From Ascidiaceihabitans sp034111945 (GTDB lineage: Bacteria > Pseudomonadota > Alphaproteobacteria > Rhodobacterales > Rhodobacteraceae): DNA of 64,000 nt. The stretch lies in assembly GCA_047626725.1 (NCBI GenBank), contig JBLHSG010000021.1:6968-70967 (forward strand). The letters run 5' to 3'. Numbering within the stretch: position 1 is the first letter of the stretch; the number at the start of each line of letters is the position of its first letter. The notes beneath the pieces are model-generated. The model had not been told where the DNA came from. It saw only the letters and a list, made by a program, of their open reading frames with translations, and did no database searches. A program made the translations under genes and the position numbers. Shown here piece by piece: positions 60,195 through 64,000 of the stretch.

Positions 60195-61688
60195 TTAGGA
60201 GCTGTACAGCGTCCCCCATCGTTCTATCAGTTTTTGCTGCATCTTTTTGGCGCGCTTGTTGTACCCACGCGCGCCACGCGGTGCTTCGCGATTGGCCTTT
60301 GTGATGCGTTTGCGCACCTTTTCATCCGCACTAAAAATCGCAAAAGCCAAAACCGTTCCGTCGGGCGATTCCATGTATCCACCCAGCCCCGACACAAAAT
60401 TCAGTGTGCCTGTTTTGGCATCAACTTTGATCGGGTGGTTTTTCAACACTTTGCCCTTGGCATCGCGCAAGGCGACAGGTTTCAGGATCGGGCGCAGCGT
60501 ATTGTTGGCATAGACCTTAACCAATGTCTCGACCATGCTGTCCGCTGTCATGCGATTGGCTGCACCCAGACCGGAATGATCGACCAGTTTTAACCCTTGG
60601 GTCCCAAAACTGGCGCGCGCCCAGGTATTCATTTCCGACGCAGACGCGCGCAGGCTGGTTGGTTTTCCACGTCGTTTTGCCGTGGCTGCCATGCCGATCA
60701 TTTCGGCCATCAGGTTGTTGGAAAACTTTAATGTATCGCGCAACAGATCACGAAGCTGCCCGCTTTGATGGGTGACAATCGCGGTGCCCGATGACGATCT
60801 GGACACCACTTTTGCGGTACGTAGCTTGATCCCTTGCGACGCGGCCATCGTGCGAAAAACATCCCCCGCATAGGCCGCAGGATCACGCACAGGCAACCAG
60901 CGCGCGCCGCCTGTTCCCAAGGCAGAACGCGAAACCGTCCAATTGTCGATCCCGCCAGCGCCCGAATATTTATAGACCGGTAAATTGCGATCAACGATGC
61001 GCATTTTCGCCATGGTGATGCCCGGACGATACTTGTTGGTCCGCGCCTCCATTGTGACACCGTAGGTGCCGGAATTTCGCCGCCATTCAAAATGAACACG
61101 GTTAAAGTTTAGCGCGATTCCCGACACCGCTGGGCTATAGCCAACATGCGCAGGTTGGTCTTTGTCGATCGTTTCGATCCGCGGCAGGGCACCGTCATAA
61201 ACCTTGAAATCGCCACGCACGCCTGTGACGCCTGCGGCCTTTAGTCGGCGGGCCATGTCAGCCAGCGTGTTCGTGTCCAACGTCGGATCACCCCCACCGG
61301 CAAGGATCAAATCACCCTGAATGATACCACCAGAAATGCCGCCAGTTGCGATCAATTGCGTGCTGAAACGGTGGGACGCGCCTAGGGTTTCCAACGCATA
61401 CAGCGCTGTTATTGCTTTTGTGACACTGGCCGGTGCCGTGCCCACATTGTGATTGCGCGATTCCAACCGCATGCCGGTTTTTGCATTTGCCGCAACAAAC
61501 GCGACGCTTCCGCCCAACTTGGCCTCGGCCACAATGGCATCAACACCGCGCACCGTTTTTTTGCTAAAACCTGCACCGCGCAACAAGGGGCGCAGCGACG
61601 TTTTAGGCGCATCCGCAAGCGCCACGCCGACAGCCGCGCTCGACAGCGCTGCCCCCAAAAACAATCGTCTTGATATACTACTTAACAT
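60195..61688 (-). CDS. dacB: D-alanyl-D-alanine carboxypeptidase/endopeptidase (PBP4, S13 family)
   Basis: The 497-residue periplasmic enzyme has the three penicillin-binding motifs: SVTK (88-91), SNN (323-325) and KTG (425-427, in DAKTGTLNFVSGLGGY). The N-terminus MLSSISRRLFLGAALSSAA carries a twin-arginine-like SRRLFLG motif. It trims or cleaves peptidoglycan cross-links, releasing D-alanine. The gene converges on the DadA-like gene with 17 bases between stops. Confidence 0.93.
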   Translation of the reverse strand: MLSSISRRLFLGAALSSAAVGVALADAPKTSLRPLLRGAGFSKKTVRGVDAIVAEAKLGGSVAFVAANAKTGMRLESRNHNVGTAPASVTKAITALYALETLGASHRFSTQLIATGGISGGIIQGDLILAGGGDPTLDTNTLADMARRLKAAGVTGVRGDFKVYDGALPRIETIDKDQPAHVGYSPAVSGIALNFNRVHFEWRRNSGTYGVTMEARTNKYRPGITMAKMRIVDRNLPVYKYSGAGGIDNWTVSRSALGTGGARWLPVRDPAAYAGDVFRTMAASQGIKLRTAKVVSRSSSGTAIVTHQSGQLRDLLRDTLKFSNNLMAEMIGMAATAKRRGKPTSLRASASEMNTWARASFGTQGLKLVDHSGLGAANRMTADSMVETLVKVYANNTLRPILKPVALRDAKGKVLKNHPIKVDAKTGTLNFVSGLGGYMESPDGTVLAFAIFSADEKVRKRITKANREAPRGARGYNKRAKKMQQKLIERWGTLYSS

Positions 61689-61775
61689 GGCGACAGGTTA
61701 ACCAATCCAATGCGGCATGAACAAGTCGAGAATCGTTCACTTTTGCTCCAACTTTACCTGTGTTACGCCAGCCCA

Positions 61776-62603
61776 ATGCAACGCGCCATATTCATCATGT
61801 TCATCGCCATGTCCTTTATTCCTGCGGGGGATACGGCGGGCAAATTGCTAAGCTCGGATTTGGGTGTGCAGCCGCTGTTTATTGCGTGGTCGCGATTTGC
61901 CCTAGGGGCGCTGTTGATCCTGCCGTTTATTCACCGCGACGCGTGGCGGTTGCTGCGCGATTGGCGTATTTGGGGACGCGCTGTAATTTTGTGTTGCGGC
62001 ATCAGTTCAATCCAGGTTGCGCTGTCGATGGCCCCGATTGCCGATGTGTTCGCCGCGTTCTTTATTGGCCCACTGGTCAGCTATGCACTGGCGGCTGTTT
62101 TCCTAAAAGAACCTATAACATGGCAGCGCACCGTGCTGGTGGGTGTCGGGTTTGTCGGTGTGTTGATCGTAGTGCAGCCCGGCGCAGAGATGAACACGGG
62201 GCTCATTTGGGCCGCGGTTGCTGGCACGTGCTACGGTATGTTTTTAACTGCGTCACGTTGGCTGTCGCATCTGGGCACGCCCATCGCCTTTACCTTTACG
62301 CAGCTGTTTATCGCGGCCTTGGTGTTGGCCCCGTTTGGTCTGACCAACGTGCCTGCTATGACGGTTAATGTATCCGCGCTGGTTCTCGCGTCCGCGTTGT
62401 TTTCAATGCTGGGGAATCTGTTGTTGCTCTACGCCTACAGCACTGCGCCCGCGACAAAACTGGCGCCGTTTGTCTATTTCCAACTGCTTGCAGCGGTTTT
62501 GTTGGGCTGGCTGGTCTTTGACACATGGCCTGCGATGCTCACGTGGGTTGGGCTGTTGGTTGTCATGGGTGCAGGCGTTTTGTCAGCTCGGCTGAAAACT
62601 TAG
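61776..62603 (+). CDS. EamA-family (DMT) transporter
   Basis: The 275-residue protein has ten predicted membrane helices in two EamA repeats: first RAIFIMFIAMSFIPAGDTAGKLLS ... LVSYALAAVFLKEPITWQRTVLVGVGFVGVLIVVQPG, second LIWAAVAGTCYGMFLTASRWLS ... ALFSMLGNLLLLYAYSTAPATKLAPFVYFQLLAAVLLGWLVF. Such proteins usually export metabolites or amino acids. ATG 61776 starts at the first helix; the in-frame region upstream to 61710 is probably untranslated. The substrate is unknown. Confidence 0.9.
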   Translation: MQRAIFIMFIAMSFIPAGDTAGKLLSSDLGVQPLFIAWSRFALGALLILPFIHRDAWRLLRDWRIWGRAVILCCGISSIQVALSMAPIADVFAAFFIGPLVSYALAAVFLKEPITWQRTVLVGVGFVGVLIVVQPGAEMNTGLIWAAVAGTCYGMFLTASRWLSHLGTPIAFTFTQLFIAALVLAPFGLTNVPAMTVNVSALVLASALFSMLGNLLLLYAYSTAPATKLAPFVYFQLLAAVLLGWLVFDTWPAMLTWVGLLVVMGAGVLSARLKT

Positions 62604-62615
62604 GATCACGTCCGT

Positions 62616-63218
62616 TTAAGACTGCCACCCCCCCGCCGCACGAATTGCAGTGGACGATTGCGCGATCATTGGCACATTTACAAAACACCATGCGGGCACA
62701 TCTGACAGCGTCAGCAAATGCGACATACGTCCGGGAATACGCTTGCCGCTGTATAGACGCGCGGCGGGGCTCATCCGTGCTGAAATCCGGTCACCCGGTC
62801 GGGCCAAGACACCCACATGCACATTTTCCATGATCCAACGCCAGTCTTGCCAACGGTGCAATTGCGCCAGATTGTCGGCCCCCATTAACCACACAAACCG
62901 CACACCGACGTATCGCGCCTGCAACGCTTGCAATGTGCTGGCGGTATATCGCGTCCCCAATTGACGTTCGATATCCGTGATCTTGACGCGCGGATGATCC
63001 ATCACTTGGCGCGCGCGTTCCATCCGTTGATCCAGCGGCGCAGGGCCACGTGTCTTTAGCGGATTGCCGGGGCTGACCATCCACCAGACGTGATCCAGCC
63101 CAAATCGCTTGATCGCTTCGCGCGTGATATGCGTGTGACCGGAATGTGCAGGATCAAATGATCCTCCCAAAAGGCCGATAGTCTGGCCCGCGCGGGCATA
63201 AGGGAGGGACGCATTCAT
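62616..63218 (-). CDS. nadD: Nicotinate-nucleotide adenylyltransferase
   Basis: The 200-residue enzyme makes deamido-NAD from nicotinate mononucleotide and ATP. It has the nucleotidyltransferase start GLLGGSFDPAHSGHTHIT, with the HxGH motif at 25-28, and the closing AQSSTAIRA (ISSTxIR-type). It follows the usual family length. It converges on the EamA gene with 12 bases between stops. No terminator is seen between them. Confidence 0.95.
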   Translation of the reverse strand: MNASLPYARAGQTIGLLGGSFDPAHSGHTHITREAIKRFGLDHVWWMVSPGNPLKTRGPAPLDQRMERARQVMDHPRVKITDIERQLGTRYTASTLQALQARYVGVRFVWLMGADNLAQLHRWQDWRWIMENVHVGVLARPGDRISARMSPAARLYSGKRIPGRMSHLLTLSDVPAWCFVNVPMIAQSSTAIRAAGGWQS

Positions 63219-63334
63219 AAGGCTAGGTGCCGCGTTCCGACCCTAATTGTCAATCAAACCACAACACATTGCCCCCGTGGCGCGCCTCCGGTATCACGTG
63301 CCAAACTTATTCCCTTTTGTTCGGAGTCGCTCTA

Positions 63335-64000
63335 ATGGCCGCCTATCAATACGTCTATCACATGTCTGGTGTTTCCAAGACCTACCCCGGTGGCAAGAAA
63401 TGCTTTGAAAACATCCATCTTAACTTCCTCCCCGGTGTGAAAATCGGCGTTGTGGGCGTGAACGGTTCGGGTAAATCGACGCTGATGAAAATCATGGCTG
63501 GCATGGACAAGGATTTCACCGGCGAAGCATGGCACGCTGAAGGCGCAAAAGTTGGCTACCTGCCGCAGGAACCAAAACTGGACGAAACCCTGACCGTGCG
63601 TGAAAACGTCATGCTGGGTGTGGCCAAGAAAAAAGCCGTTCTCGACCGTTATAACGATCTGGCGATGAACTATTCCGAAGAAACCGCAGACGAAATGGGC
63701 CAATTGCAGGACCAGATCGACGCCGAAAACCTTTGGGATCTGGACAGCCAAATCGACGTCTCAATGGAAGCCCTGCGCTGCCCGGCCGATGACGCAAACA
63801 TCGCGGATCTGTCCGGTGGTGAAGCCCGTCGTGTCGCCCTGTGCCAACTGCTGCTCGAAGCGCCAGATATGCTGCTGCTTGATGAACCGACCAACCACCT
63901 TGACGCCGAAACAATCGCATGGCTGCAACAGCACCTGATGGATTACAAAGGCACCATCCTGATCGTCACCCACGACCGTTACTTCCTTGATTCCATCACC
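63335..64000 (+). CDS. ettA: Energy-dependent translational throttle protein EttA, N-terminal part (cut by window edge)
   Basis: An open frame begins at ATG 63335 and runs off the right edge after 222 codons. It matches the ABC-F protein EttA: MAAYQYVYHMSGVSKTYPGGKKCFENI, Walker A GVNGSGKST (41-49), the arm region (about 95-150), and the first ABC signature LSGGEARRVALC with Walker B MLLLDEPTNHLD. ABC-F proteins bind the ribosome E-site and respond to ATP/ADP ratio in the cytosol. The second ABC domain lies outside the window. The family is certain. Confidence 0.95.
   Translation, partial: MAAYQYVYHMSGVSKTYPGGKKCFENIHLNFLPGVKIGVVGVNGSGKSTLMKIMAGMDKDFTGEAWHAEGAKVGYLPQEPKLDETLTVRENVMLGVAKKKAVLDRYNDLAMNYSEETADEMGQLQDQIDAENLWDLDSQIDVSMEALRCPADDANIADLSGGEARRVALCQLLLEAPDMLLLDEPTNHLDAETIAWLQQHLMDYKGTILIVTHDRYFLDSIT

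Overview
The window looks like a chromosome segment from a marine alphaproteobacterium of the Rhodobacteraceae (Roseobacter group, of the Yoonia/Loktanella/Octadecabacter kind). The reasons are moderate GC, a class I lysyl-tRNA synthetase, an NDUFS4-like 'ETC complex I subunit', many solute-binding-protein ABC transporters, and a tandem glycine riboswitch. No genome comparison was run, so this placement is an inference. No CRISPR array, rRNA operon, prophage or intact insertion sequence was seen.

Region 1 (1-6950) begins with the end of an ABC substrate-binding protein. It then holds the most unusual locus in the window. A 708-aa regulator (winged helix, decayed nucleotide-cyclase-like domain, TolB-like domain, TPRs) is followed by a PAP2/vanadium-haloperoxidase-type enzyme whose N-terminus is nine consecutive Gly-Tyr-Ala triplets, and then by a 692-aa subtilisin-family protease. 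Neither enzyme has a visible signal peptide. The block ends at a clear terminator, and a second orphan terminator further on suggests a small RNA.

Region 2 (6954-20772) is one large catabolic regulon built around a divergent promoter near 15.5 kb. Two 16-bp LacI-type operators, exact reverse complements of each other, lie at the two predicted transcription starts. Leftward genes are an ABC ATPase, a SnoaL-like protein, a histidinol-dehydrogenase-like enzyme, an SDR, the LacI regulator, a tandem SnoaL-like protein, a bicupin, a MetE-C-terminal-like enzyme and an RraA-type aldolase. Rightward genes are the binding protein, two permeases, another tandem SnoaL-like protein and a HutC-like GntR regulator. 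The substrate is unknown.

Region 3 (20875-27611) has a GST gene overlapping uvrB tail to tail, the complex I subunit, a small secreted protein, and a LysR regulator divergent from two exported SnoaL-like proteins and a membrane protein. Region 4 (27736-29964) is a tRNA-Arg(TCT) followed by a cupin, a GST and about 700 bases of apparently decayed DNA. Region 5 (29965-42437) carries acnB, MAPEG, ABC exporter, ankyrin, DUF481, LysR and MscS genes, a coupled 143-aa/54-aa pair, an AraC remnant and an orphan response regulator.

Region 6 (42768-53438) has a ZIP transporter, Lrp divergent from UspA and an AGCS alanine/glycine symporter, MYG1, the ugpBAEC glycerol-3-phosphate transporter with a divergent LysR, and an envelope protein gene broken by an in-frame amber codon. 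Region 7 (53484-64000) has a beta-helix protein, DUF4864, class I LysRS, TerB, a tandem glycine riboswitch in front of a DadA-like oxidoreductase, DacB, EamA, NadD and the start of the ABC-F protein EttA.
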